A stretch of DNA of 64,000 bases from Candidatus Pedobacter colombiensis. GTDB taxonomy: Bacteria > Bacteroidota > Bacteroidia > Sphingobacteriales > Sphingobacteriaceae. The stretch covers positions 434,001 through 498,000 of the forward strand of contig CP119313.1 in assembly GCA_029202485.1 (NCBI GenBank), read 5' to 3'. The position numbers and the translations under genes were made by a program. The notes beneath the pieces were generated by a model that was given only the letters and a program-made list of their open reading frames with translations, was not told the DNA's origin and did not search any database. Below are positions 8,639 through 16,407 of this stretch, piece after piece (within the stretch, counting starts at the first letter, position 1; each line of letters begins with the position of its first letter).

Positions 8639-10504
8639 TTAAGACCTACGTCTTCTATCACCACCACCGTATCCACCTTCGCGTCTTCCAGATCCACCTT
8701 TGTCTTCACGGCTTCTTCCAGAGAAATCTCTGAAACCACCACCGCTATTACCACCTTCACGTCTGTTTCCACCGCCATAGCTTCTGCGTTCACCGCCGCC
8801 TTCGCGTCTTCCGCCGCCGTAGCTTCCGCCTTCACGTCTGCCACCGCCACCAAAACCACCACGACTACGACCACCGCCATCACCGTCAGCTGTTTTTTCG
8901 ATCCTTACTCCGCGGTTGTTAAATTCAACACCTTTAAAGTTGTTGAATAACGATTCAACAGTAGCATTTTCAACTTCGAAGAATGAATAAACACCTTTCA
9001 GGTCAATTTTACCAATGCTTTTTCCGCTGATTTTACCATTGTTGCAAACAAAAGATAACAAGTCACCTCTTGTAAAATCATCAACAGAACCAAGGTTAAT
9101 AAACAAACGGGTATAACCTTCGCTGCTTCTTGGACCTCTATCTCCACGCTCACCACGTTCACCTCTTTCATCTGAAGAAGAGTTCAGGTCAGGTGCATTT
9201 TTGTAATACTCTAAAAAGCGGTTAAACTCTAAAGATGCAAAACGTTTGATCACCTCATCTTTGCTCAGCTCAGCAAACTCATCCATGATGCGTGGCATGT
9301 ACTGCTCAATTTGGTTTTCGTTAACCTCAACATTGTGAACCTTGTGTACCAAAGCAAACAATTGTTTCTCACAAACGTCAAAACCGGTAGGAAGTGCAGC
9401 TTTAGTAAACTGTTTTCCTATGATTCTTTCGATCTGACGGATTTTGCCTAACTCTTTCGAGTTCACAATACAGATAGATACACCGGTTTTACCTGCACGG
9501 CCGGTACGACCACTACGGTGAGTGTAACTTTCAATTTCATCAGGTAAAGAGTAGTTGATTACGTGGGTAACGTTGTTTACGTCGATACCGCGGGCTGCAA
9601 CATCAGTAGCAATTAACAACTGCATGTTACGGTCGCGGAAACGCTGCATTACCTTATCACGTTGTTGCTGAGATAAATCACCATGCAAAGCATCAGCATT
9701 GTAACCATCTTTAATTAAGTGCTCAGCTACATCTTGTGTATCCAGTTTGGTTTTACAGAAAACTACTGCAAAAATTTCCGGATTAAAATCCACAATGCGT
9801 TTTAAAGCTGCGTATTTATCTCTCGCACGTACAATGTAGTACTCGTGTTCGATATTTACGTTACCGGTGTTTTTAGTACCCATGGTTAACTCAACAGGTG
9901 AGTCCATGTAGTTCTTAGCTATTCTTCTTACCTCAGGAGGCATAGTTGCAGAGAATAACCATGTTTTTTTATCGTCAGGTGTAGTCGACAAAATATCGTT
10001 AATGTCTTCCTGGAAACCCATGTTTAACATTTCGTCAGCTTCGTCAAGCACTACAAATTTCACGTTACTGAAATCTATAGCCTTACGGCCAATAATGTCC
10101 AACATACGGCCCGGTGTAGCCACTACAATTTGTACACCGTTTCTAATTTCACGCAGCTGCTGCATAATGTTTGCGCCACCGTAAACGGCAACGACATTAG
10201 CACCACTGATGTTTTTTGAGAAATTCTTGATGTCGCTAGCAATTTGCAAGCAAAGCTCTCTGGTAGGGCATAAAATCAATGCCTGAGGCTTATTGCTCTT
10301 AAAGTCTATCAATTCTAACAGCGGCAAACCAAATGCTGCTGTTTTTCCTGTTCCTGTTTGGGCCAAACCAACAAAATCGTTATTGCCCTCTAACAGCACA
10401 GGAATACTTTGTTCCTGAATAGGTGTTGGATTTTCGAAACCTAAATCCTTTACAGCATTAACAACGTCATCACTTATCCCCAATTTACTAAATGGGTTTA
10501 TCAT
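8639..10504 (-). CDS. DEAD-box ATP-dependent RNA helicase with RGG tail
   Basis: This 621-residue, CsdA/DeaD-like helicase remodels RNA, for example in ribosome assembly and cold adaptation. Motifs in order are the Q motif (LGFENPTPIQEQ), Walker A AQTGTGKT, PTREL, DEADEM, SAT, and HRSGRTGRAG. A DbpA-type RNA-binding domain lies at about residues 465-540. It is followed by a ~75-residue low-complexity tail of repeated GGG-RREGG-SYGGG units that would bind RNA non-specifically. I chose the ATG at 10504 because the N-terminus (MINPFSKLGISDD) fits the family, whereas the further upstream start overlaps the promoter -7 element. Confidence 0.95.
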   Translation of the reverse strand: MINPFSKLGISDDVVNAVKDLGFENPTPIQEQSIPVLLEGNNDFVGLAQTGTGKTAAFGLPLLELIDFKSNKPQALILCPTRELCLQIASDIKNFSKNISGANVVAVYGGANIMQQLREIRNGVQIVVATPGRMLDIIGRKAIDFSNVKFVVLDEADEMLNMGFQEDINDILSTTPDDKKTWLFSATMPPEVRRIAKNYMDSPVELTMGTKNTGNVNIEHEYYIVRARDKYAALKRIVDFNPEIFAVVFCKTKLDTQDVAEHLIKDGYNADALHGDLSQQQRDKVMQRFRDRNMQLLIATDVAARGIDVNNVTHVINYSLPDEIESYTHRSGRTGRAGKTGVSICIVNSKELGKIRQIERIIGKQFTKAALPTGFDVCEKQLFALVHKVHNVEVNENQIEQYMPRIMDEFAELSKDEVIKRFASLEFNRFLEYYKNAPDLNSSSDERGERGERGDRGPRSSEGYTRLFINLGSVDDFTRGDLLSFVCNNGKISGKSIGKIDLKGVYSFFEVENATVESLFNNFKGVEFNNRGVRIEKTADGDGGGRSRGGFGGGGRREGGSYGGGRREGGGERRSYGGGNRREGGNSGGGFRDFSGRSREDKGGSGRREGGYGGGDRRRRS

Positions 10505-10525
10505 GTATAATAATTTATTAAGCCG

Positions 10526-10533
10526 CAAAGGTA
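10526..10533 (-). promoter_or_regulatory. Bacteroidota -7 promoter element for the helicase
   Basis: On the minus strand it reads TACCTTTG, an exact match to TAnnTTTG, 22 bp ahead of the helicase ATG. No good -33 TTG is seen at the usual distance. Confidence 0.5.
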
Positions 10534-10588
10534 AGTTTATTTTTTGGTATTTTATATCTTTGTAACTAAATAAAAATCAAGCAATTAA

Positions 10589-11053
10589 TTATCTGAGTCT
10601 GTCGGCCGACCTTAATAACTGCTCATCTTTTCTAATTCCGCGTATGGCAAGCATGCAAAATAGAAGCGCTAAAATAAATAAAGAAGAGCCAATATGGAGC
10701 GACGATCCGGCGATTCCACCCGGTAACAATGAGGCATTTAAAGCCGACAATATCGCTGTGGTGATGATCAATACCATATTGATCATAATTAAACGCTTTT
10801 GCATAACGCGATTTTTAAATTGAAAGATACAGGTCAGGCACAATAAAACTGCTATGCCATTTATAATCATCGCTCCAATGGGAGTAACCACAATTGATTC
10901 GGCGCTCGCTCCCTTAATCAATGGTTGGTGCCCATCTATGTACAGCAAATATTCTGTATTGTTGACACTTTTGGTTATTAAAGGAATAAAAAACAGGCAG
11001 ATCAAGGTGAATGAAGCTAAAAGCAGCCATATAGATTGTACGCGTTGTATCAT
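10589..11053 (-). CDS. DUF4293 family membrane protein
   Basis: This 154-residue protein has four predicted transmembrane helices (about residues 8-26, 60-80, 90-108 and 122-140). It opens with the MIQRVQSIWLLLAS stretch typical of the Bacteroidota-specific DUF4293 family. The function is unknown. It lies 84 bp upstream of the helicase on the same strand and is divergent from truA. Confidence 0.85.
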   Translation of the reverse strand: MIQRVQSIWLLLASFTLICLFFIPLITKSVNNTEYLLYIDGHQPLIKGASAESIVVTPIGAMIINGIAVLLCLTCIFQFKNRVMQKRLIMINMVLIITTAILSALNASLLPGGIAGSSLHIGSSLFILALLFCMLAIRGIRKDEQLLRSADRLR

Positions 11054-11122
11054 ATCAGTTCAATAATTTCAACAAATATATTAAAAGCAAATAGTAACCA
11101 ATCCGATATCCGATTAAAAAGA

Positions 11123-11130
11123 TAATTTTG
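11123..11130 (+). promoter_or_regulatory. Bacteroidota -7 promoter element for truA
   Basis: The sequence TAATTTTG is an exact TAnnTTTG match 11 bp before the truA ATG, implying a very short leader. The -33 element is not obvious. Confidence 0.45.
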
Positions 11131-11141
11131 TACAATTGAAT

Positions 11142-11921
11142 ATGCAACGGTATTTTATTGAATTGTCGTACGACGGCACCGCTTATCACGGCTGGCAAAT
11201 ACAGCCAAATGCCATTACAGTGCAGGAGTGCCTGGATAAAGCTTTATCTGTTTATTTCAGACAACTGGTAAGTACCTTAGGCTGCGGCCGTACGGATAGT
11301 GGTGTACATGCTACACAATTTTATGCACATTTTGATCTGCAAATTGCGGATGCAGATAATTCCGATGAAAGATCTACTGCTAAGGTGCCGGATCCATTAA
11401 AGTCAGTAACCGGCATCAATTCTTTATTACCCTATCAAATTGCCGTAAAGCGGGTATTTCGGGTAGATGATACTGCCCATGCACGTTTTGATGCAACAGA
11501 ACGAGCTTACCATTATCAAATCCATTTTCATAAAGATCCTTTTAAACTTAATCGTTCCTGGTTGTACAAAGGGGAGCTTGATATGGAAGCTATGAATAAA
11601 GCCGCTCAGCTGCTTTTAGGTTATACCGATTTTTCCTGCTTCAGTAAATCAAATACACAAACCTTTACAAACAACTGTAAAATTACCACTGCCTTTTTTG
11701 AAGAGAAAGAGGAAGGTTTACAGTTTACGATCAGGGCGGATCGTTTTTTAAGAAACATGGTGCGTGCAATTGTAGGAACGCTGATAAGAATTGGCAAAAA
11801 GGAGCTCAACTTAGATGAGTTTAAGCAAATTGTTGAAAGCAAAAACCGAAGCAATGCCGGTCAATCCGTTCCTGCCTGTGGTTTATATTTAGTAAATGTA
11901 ATTTATCCTTTTGTAAAATAA
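11142..11921 (+). CDS. truA: tRNA pseudouridine(38-40) synthase
   Basis: This 259-residue enzyme isomerises uridines 38-40 of the tRNA anticodon arm. It begins with IELSYDGTAYHGWQIQPNAI and contains the catalytic-Asp motif GCGRTDSGVHA near residue 50. FLRNMVRAIVGTLIRIG near residue 205 is the conserved C-terminal RNA-binding segment. ATG 11142 was preferred over a TTG two codons upstream. The stop is 2 bp before the start of the ABC exporter gene, so the two are cotranscribed. Confidence 0.96.
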   Translation: MQRYFIELSYDGTAYHGWQIQPNAITVQECLDKALSVYFRQLVSTLGCGRTDSGVHATQFYAHFDLQIADADNSDERSTAKVPDPLKSVTGINSLLPYQIAVKRVFRVDDTAHARFDATERAYHYQIHFHKDPFKLNRSWLYKGELDMEAMNKAAQLLLGYTDFSCFSKSNTQTFTNNCKITTAFFEEKEEGLQFTIRADRFLRNMVRAIVGTLIRIGKKELNLDEFKQIVESKNRSNAGQSVPACGLYLVNVIYPFVK

Positions 11922-11923
11922 AT

Positions 11924-13693
11924 ATGTCTAAAATAACCGGTGATGCATTTAATGTGGGCTTATTGAAAAGAGTTTTTCAGTACGTTAAGCCTTACCGCAA
12001 AACCTTTATTCTTTCTATTGTTTTAACCATACTACTAGCCTTAATTGCACCTGCCAGACCGTTTCTTATTCAGCATACGTTGGATAATTACATCATGAAG
12101 GATCAGTACAATGGACTGCTGGGGATGACTATCCTCATGTTGGTACTCCTGGTTTTACAGGCAGGGATACAATTTAGTCACACCCTGCTCACCAATACTT
12201 TAGGGCAGTCAGCCATTCGCGATTTACGGATTAATGTGTTCAATCACATTACCAAGCTAAGACTTAAATATTTCGACAATACACCCATTGGACAGCTGAT
12301 TACCCGCACAGTATCTGACCTCGAAACCATTGCCGAGATCTTCTCTGAAGGTTTAATTGTGATTATTGGCGATATTTTAATGGTCATAGTGATTATTGGG
12401 GTGATGGTTTATAGAGATTGGGCGCTTACCCTGATGGTATTGTTGCCGATGCCATTATTGATTGTGGCGACTTCTGTTTTTCAAAAGGCCATTAAGTCCG
12501 CCTTTCAGGAAATCCGAACAGAGGTGTCCAACCTTAATACTTACCTGCAGGAGCATATTTCAGGGGTGTCGATCATTCAGTATTTTGCACGCGAAGAGCA
12601 GGAGTATAAAAAGTTTATAAAGATCAATGCACGCTATCGCGATGCAAATATCCGTTCCAATTGGTACTATTCTATTTTCTTCCCGGTTGTTGAGATCATT
12701 TCAGCCATGTCACTAGGCTTATTGGTATGGTATGGTTCAAGAAGTATTCTAGCTAAACCTTTAACGGTAACCCCAGGGATTATTGCCGAGTTTATTTTGT
12801 ATATCAACATGCTGTTCAGGCCAATCCGGGAGCTTGCTGATAAATTTAATACCCTGCAAATGGGAATGGTAGGGGCCGAGCGTGTTTTTAGAGTGTTAGA
12901 TACCGATGAAATTACAGTAAACAATGGCTCATTTGTACCTGAACAAATGAAAGGTGCTATTTCTTTTGATAAAGTATGGTTTGCCTATAATGAGGAAAAC
13001 TATGTGCTGAAAGATATTTCTTTCGAAGTACCTGCCGGAAAAACCATTGCTCTCGTAGGAGCTACAGGTGCGGGGAAATCTTCTACGATCAATATCCTGA
13101 ACCGGTTTTACGAGATCCAGAAAGGGGAGATCAGGGTTGATGGGATAAAAATTCAGGATTATGAACTCAATTACCTGCGTAGTAACATCGCCACAGTTTT
13201 ACAAGATGTATTCCTGTTTTCTGATACGATTTTCAACAACATTACACTAAATAACAGCAGCATAACAATGGAAGACGTTGTTGATGCTGCTAAAAAAGTC
13301 GGTGCACATGATTTTATAATGCGTTTGCCTGGAGGCTATCAATACAATGTAATGGAACGTGGTGCTACGCTTTCTGCAGGTCAAGCACAGCTGATTTCGT
13401 TTATCAGGGCATTGGTTTATAATCCTTCTATTTTAGTATTGGATGAGGCTACTTCTTCTGTAGATACAGAAACGGAAATGCTGATCCAGCACGCGATAGA
13501 AAATTTGATGGAGGGTAGAACGTCTATTGTGATCGCCCACCGTCTTTCAACAATCCAGAAAGCGGATAAGATATTGGTACTTGATAAAGGCGAGATTAAG
13601 GAGATGGGGACGCACCAGGAGCTACTTAAACTGAATGGGTATTACAAAAGGTTATACGAGTTGCAGTTTAACTCTATTGGGGTTGAAAAATAA
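11924..13693 (+). CDS. ABC exporter, fused permease/ATPase (MsbA-like)
   Basis: This 589-residue half-transporter has a six-helix type IV transmembrane domain (about residues 20-310) and a C-terminal ATPase (about 340-580). The ATPase shows Walker A GATGAGKSS, signature LSAGQ (instead of LSGGQ), Walker B ILVLDEATS and H-loop IAHRLST. It would homodimerise in the inner membrane and export lipids, peptides or drugs; the substrate is not predictable. The gene starts 2 bp after truA. Immediately after its stop lies a long imperfect palindrome and the decayed end of the arsenic operon. Confidence 0.93.
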   Translation: MSKITGDAFNVGLLKRVFQYVKPYRKTFILSIVLTILLALIAPARPFLIQHTLDNYIMKDQYNGLLGMTILMLVLLVLQAGIQFSHTLLTNTLGQSAIRDLRINVFNHITKLRLKYFDNTPIGQLITRTVSDLETIAEIFSEGLIVIIGDILMVIVIIGVMVYRDWALTLMVLLPMPLLIVATSVFQKAIKSAFQEIRTEVSNLNTYLQEHISGVSIIQYFAREEQEYKKFIKINARYRDANIRSNWYYSIFFPVVEIISAMSLGLLVWYGSRSILAKPLTVTPGIIAEFILYINMLFRPIRELADKFNTLQMGMVGAERVFRVLDTDEITVNNGSFVPEQMKGAISFDKVWFAYNEENYVLKDISFEVPAGKTIALVGATGAGKSSTINILNRFYEIQKGEIRVDGIKIQDYELNYLRSNIATVLQDVFLFSDTIFNNITLNNSSITMEDVVDAAKKVGAHDFIMRLPGGYQYNVMERGATLSAGQAQLISFIRALVYNPSILVLDEATSSVDTETEMLIQHAIENLMEGRTSIVIAHRLSTIQKADKILVLDKGEIKEMGTHQELLKLNGYYKRLYELQFNSIGVEK

Positions 13694-13697
13694 CTTT

Positions 13698-13783
13698 GAA
13701 AAATAACCGTTCTCTTCTACGGCTGCATTGCTTCGCTGAAGAAGCGAAGAACGCTGAGGCCGTTTCTGAGAAGGTAATTTTTC
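13698..13783. repeat. 86-bp imperfect palindrome (REP/MITE-like candidate)
   Basis: The outer arms 13698-13714 and 13768-13783 pair with one mismatch and one bulge. Inner segments acggc/gccgt and cttcgct/agcgaag (perfect, 13731-13737 with 13743-13749) continue the hairpin to a short loop. It begins 4 bp after the ABC exporter stop and ends about 50 bp before the point where acr3 homology stops. It could be an unusually long terminator, a REP-like element or a MITE remnant; I see no second copy in the window. Confidence 0.6.
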
Positions 13784-13787
13784 TCTA

Positions 13788-13813
13788 AAGCAGGGTGTAT
13801 AAGCAGGATGTAT
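13788..13813. repeat. Tandem 13-bp duplication
   Basis: The units aagcagggtgtat and aagcaggatgtat differ by one base, followed by a partial third unit (aaacagggg). It lies between the palindrome and the acr3 break point. Confidence 0.6.
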
Positions 13814-13831
13814 AAACAGGGGATAGTCAGC

Positions 13832-14077
13832 CACTTCACCCATTTGCTCATACCTTACCTTTATAAGTGGAGGATACATCATTAAAATCAGGCTAATGGC
13901 TAATGGAATGTTCGTTGATCCACTTGAAAATGAATTGATAAAGCCTGCCGAAGAAGGGATAAAATAGCCAATTCCAATACCTAAAACCATGGAGAGGAAA
14001 ATCCATAGGGTTAAATAACGATTTAAAAAGCTAAGTTTTTTCCTATCAGTTGCGGGTACACAATTGTTTGCTAACAT
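13832..14077 (-). pseudogene. acr3: Truncated ACR3-type arsenite efflux permease (N-terminal fragment)
   Basis: The first ~82 codons read as a normal ACR3 N-terminus: KKLSFLNRYLTLWIFLSM, then GIGIGYFIPSSAGFIN, FSSGSTNIPLA and LILMMYPPLIKVRYEQMGEV, covering the first two or so transmembrane helices. ACR3 proteins are normally ~340-400 residues with ten helices and expel arsenite from the cytoplasm. After GEV the sequence stops resembling ACR3. The frame runs on to 13652 through the tandem 13-mers and the palindrome, ending inside the ABC exporter gene, which gives a 141-residue product that cannot be a transporter. The start is 11 bp after arsC, as expected for the last gene of the operon. Confidence 0.82.
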
Positions 14078-14088
14078 GGAGAAGTTTT

Positions 14089-14508
14089 TTAATTGCTAAG
14101 ATTCGTTTTAACGAAATCAAAACAGTAGGCCTCAATCATGTCTCTTACTTTCCTAAACTCCTGCATTATCTCCTCTTCCGTTCCGGTTGCTTTAGCCGGA
14201 TCAGGAAAGTTATAATGAAATTTTTGTGCTTTAGTGGGGAAATACGGACAGCTTTCTCTCGCATTGTCACATACCGTAATTACGTAGTCAAAGTCTATAT
14301 TGGCATACTCGTTAACATTATTGGAGGTATGGCCAGAGATATCAATTCCACTTTCAGCCATAACGGCTATGGCTCTGGGATTCACACCATGTGTTTCAAT
14401 TCCGGCGCTGTAAACGATTGCGGCATCACCGGCAAAATGCCTGATAAACCCTTCGGCCAGCTGACTACGGCAGCTATTACCTGTACATAAAATCAATACT
14501 TTTTTCAT
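14089..14508 (-). CDS. arsC: Arsenate reductase, LMW-phosphatase (thioredoxin-coupled) type
   Basis: This 139-residue protein has the N-terminal P-loop CTGNSCRSQLAEG (catalytic Cys near residue 8 and the downstream Cys of the loop) and the redox cysteine segment TVCDNARESCPYFP near residues 80-90. It reduces arsenate to arsenite by a cysteine relay that thioredoxin resets. Arsenite then needs an efflux pump; the adjacent acr3 is broken. The gene is third in the order arsR, DUF6428, arsC, acr3 fragment, with 12 bp to the preceding gene. Confidence 0.93.
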   Translation of the reverse strand: MKKVLILCTGNSCRSQLAEGFIRHFAGDAAIVYSAGIETHGVNPRAIAVMAESGIDISGHTSNNVNEYANIDFDYVITVCDNARESCPYFPTKAQKFHYNFPDPAKATGTEEEIMQEFRKVRDMIEAYCFDFVKTNLSN

Positions 14509-14520
14509 TCGTCTTATTTG

Positions 14521-15090
14521 TTAGCAGCAACCTGATCCCGGAGCACAAACATTTCCGTCAGCAGCCAGGTTCATCATTACTAGTTTTGGTTTTTCTGTTT
14601 TTGGTTCAGGCGCGCAGCATTCTTCACCGGTATCTGTAGTCCTACAACTTCCGCCTCTGTTAATGGCTTTGCACTGTGTGAAATCCGGGCTTAGCTTGAC
14701 AATCAGGTTAGCTCCTTCAATGATGATATCGCTGGGATACATCTGGCGGGTGTCGAAAGAGGAATTACCAAACTCTATTTTTACAATAGCTAAAGGATTA
14801 AGCGGTAAACTTTTTTCTACCAGCTCAATGATGGACAGGGCTTTGTTCACCTGCATTGCGCTATCACTTTCTTTTACTGTAGGCTCCCAAAGTTGTATAA
14901 TGATTTCGGTCCAGGCGTTCATAATACCGGCACAATCTACGGATACAATAGGGGCCTGTTTAATTTCGGTGATGTGATAAGAGGCATCTACCCACTGGTT
15001 TGCAGCATATTGGAATTGAAGTGTCAATTCAGGATGTTGCAGTAAAGTGGCTTTAAATGTGTTCCAGGTAGTTAATTCTGTCGTGTTCAT
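14521..15090 (-). CDS. DUF6428-like protein of the arsenic operon, Cys-rich tail
   Basis: This 189-residue protein has a globular domain (residues 1-130) resembling the DUF6428 family found in Bacteroidota ars operons. It is followed by a tail containing GGSCRTTDTGEECCAPEP and ending CAPGSGCC. The clustered cysteines (seven in the last ~45 residues) suggest As(III) or other soft-metal binding; this is inference. Family assignment is from memory of operon context and overall pattern, so confidence in the name is moderate. An ArsR-like operator lies immediately upstream of the start. Confidence 0.72.
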   Translation of the reverse strand: MNTTELTTWNTFKATLLQHPELTLQFQYAANQWVDASYHITEIKQAPIVSVDCAGIMNAWTEIIIQLWEPTVKESDSAMQVNKALSIIELVEKSLPLNPLAIVKIEFGNSSFDTRQMYPSDIIIEGANLIVKLSPDFTQCKAINRGGSCRTTDTGEECCAPEPKTEKPKLVMMNLAADGNVCAPGSGCC

Positions 15091-15093
15091 AAT

Positions 15094-15109
15094 ATTGCAA
15101 TTTTACGAT
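15094..15109 (-). promoter_or_regulatory. Second ArsR-type operator, before the DUF6428 gene
   Basis: The + strand sequence attgcaattttacgat matches the operator ahead of arsR at 14 of 16 positions (the arsR box core is atcgcaatattacgat). It lies only 4 bp upstream of the DUF6428 start, within the arsR-DUF6428 gap. Confidence 0.55.
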
Positions 15110-15129
15110 TGATATGAATAAAAAAAGGG

Positions 15130-15459
15130 TTAACAGCAGTTTTTAGGATCTTTAAATGACCCCAAAAAAGCACCCAATTGCGTTTCCAATAGTTTCCATG
15201 TTTTAGGATTTATACAATAACATACGGTTACACCTTCAATGGTTCCTTGTATAATACCTGCGTTTTTAAGCTCTTTTAAATGTTGAGATATGGTGGCTTG
15301 CGCTAAACCCAGTTCTTCTACCAGATCACCACAAATACAAGCATTGGCAGAAATTATCTGCTGTAAAATAGCGATACGTGCAGGATGTGCCATTGCTTTC
15401 AACAACTGCGAAAGTTGGTTTTGCGCTTCGGTAAATATTTCTGATTTAGTAAGTCCCAT
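15130..15459 (-). CDS. arsR: ArsR-family As(III)-responsive repressor
   Basis: This 109-residue winged-helix repressor contains a cysteine pair NACICGDLVEELG near residue 42, the position of the CxC arsenite sensor of classical ArsR. The recognition helix region is LAQATISQHLKELKNAG, and there is a terminal NCC that could add a ligand. Arsenite binding would release it from the boxes at 15467-15484 and 15094-15109. Start ATG 15459 (MGLTKSEIF) was chosen because the longer frame would begin inside its own operator. It is first gene of the operon. Confidence 0.9.
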   Translation of the reverse strand: MGLTKSEIFTEAQNQLSQLLKAMAHPARIAILQQIISANACICGDLVEELGLAQATISQHLKELKNAGIIQGTIEGVTVCYCINPKTWKLLETQLGAFLGSFKDPKNCC

Positions 15460-15466
15460 AATTATA

Positions 15467-15502
15467 CATCGCAATATTACGATGTTTGGTTGAGAGATAC
15501 AA
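15467..15502 (-). promoter_or_regulatory. arsR promoter with overlapping ArsR operator
   Basis: The operator is the inverted repeat catcg-N8-cgatg at 15467-15484. On the minus strand the -33 TTG is at 15500-15502 and, after exactly 20 nt, the -7 TAATATTG (one mismatch to TAnnTTTG) is at 15472-15479. The -7 element lies entirely inside the operator, so bound repressor would block transcription. Confidence 0.72.
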
Positions 15503-15564
15503 ATTTTATGAATTATTTTAACAAAATGATCACAATCTGGGTATGGGAAATAGGGTGGGTTGGC

Positions 15565-16314
15565 TTATAAATCAAGCCAATTCTTAAACGCTTCGGCGCG
15601 TTCTTCGCTAACAATTACTTCAATTCCATCAGCAGGAGCGGGGTTGAGTACAATCCTTACCCGGTTTCTCGATAGCTTGTACATCTCTTTAATCGCATCA
15701 ATGTTGATGATGAATTTTCGGTTTACCCTGAAGAAATCAGCGGGGTCCAATTGTGGCTCCAAACTACTAATGGTTTCTTCAATGATGTAGTTCTGCCGAT
15801 CTTTAGTCATCAGAAAAAGGTATTTATCATCCGCCATAAAATACGCCACATCGTCCGATTGTACCGTCTTGATCAGCTTACCCATTTTAACCATAAACCT
15901 GTTCCTAAGTTTACCTGTTGGAGGCTCTGGTTGGATTTGAGGGAGTGCTATATCTGATGCGTTACGTATGGTATTTAGCTTGGCCAAAGCCACACGTACA
16001 TCTTCTTCATCAAATGGTTTCAACAAATAATCGATGCCCTGATTTTTAAATGCTTTTAGGGTATACTGATCGTAAGCAGTGGTAAAGATGACCGGACTAT
16101 TTACAGTTACCCGTTGGAAAATCTGGAAACTTTCTCCATCACCAAGGTGAATATCCATAAACAGTAAGTCGGCAGTATTCTTCTTTAACCAGGCTACAGC
16201 AGCTTCTATGGTGCCTAGAATGGCTAATATTTGTATGTTTGGATTAATGTGCATGAGGGTTTTCTGCAGTGTATCCGCCGCCAACTCTTCATCCTCAATA
16301 ATTAATACCCTCAT
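15565..16314 (-). CDS. LytTR-type response regulator
   Basis: This 249-residue protein has a receiver domain (residues 1-115: acidic pair EDEE near the start, phospho-acceptor Asp in LLFMDIHLGDGES, Thr in FTTAY, Lys in LLKPFD). A LytTR DNA-binding domain follows (about 145-249; FFRVNRKFIINIDAI). It lies downstream of susD and its terminator on the same strand. The likely partner is the LytS-type kinase at 23902-25521, with the metalloprotease/SusC/SusD genes between them; the pairing is inferred from position. Confidence 0.92.
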   Translation of the reverse strand: MRVLIIEDEELAADTLQKTLMHINPNIQILAILGTIEAAVAWLKKNTADLLFMDIHLGDGESFQIFQRVTVNSPVIFTTAYDQYTLKAFKNQGIDYLLKPFDEEDVRVALAKLNTIRNASDIALPQIQPEPPTGKLRNRFMVKMGKLIKTVQSDDVAYFMADDKYLFLMTKDRQNYIIEETISSLEPQLDPADFFRVNRKFIINIDAIKEMYKLSRNRVRIVLNPAPADGIEVIVSEERAEAFKNWLDL

Positions 16315-16340
16315 TAATTTTTATGCTTGAGCGTAAAAGT

Positions 16341-16378
16341 AAAAAAAAACTCCGGTCTGTGAAACACAGACCGGAGTT
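16341..16378 (-). terminator. Terminator after susD (protease locus)
   Basis: A perfect 14-bp stem (16348-16361 with 16365-16378) has a 3-nt loop. On the minus strand it is followed by a T-run (A9 on +). It lies between susD and the LytTR gene. Confidence 0.9.
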
Positions 16379-16407
16379 AATCACCCGCACTTATCTCTCT
16401 TTTAGTG

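Noticed and set aside
8645..8880. Repetitive DNA in the helicase 3' end, possible CRISPR-like repeats
   Set aside because: The repeats are short, irregular and in frame, encoding an RGG-type tail; no constant spacer length.
8569..8883. Open frame of ~104 codons overlapping the helicase tail
   Set aside because: Val/Ala/Glu-only composition is a by-product of the low-complexity Gly/Arg repeat codons of the helicase tail read in another frame.
13652..13831. Could the acr3 frame be a genuine 141-residue small membrane protein?
   Set aside because: The part after codon 82 passes through a tandem duplication and a palindrome and overlaps the end of the ABC exporter gene; it has no membrane helix or conserved pattern, so read-through of a truncated gene is more likely.
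14050..14490. Long open frame on + opposite arsC
   Set aside because: It is antisense to arsC, which has its catalytic motifs intact; the translated sequence matches no recognisable pattern.
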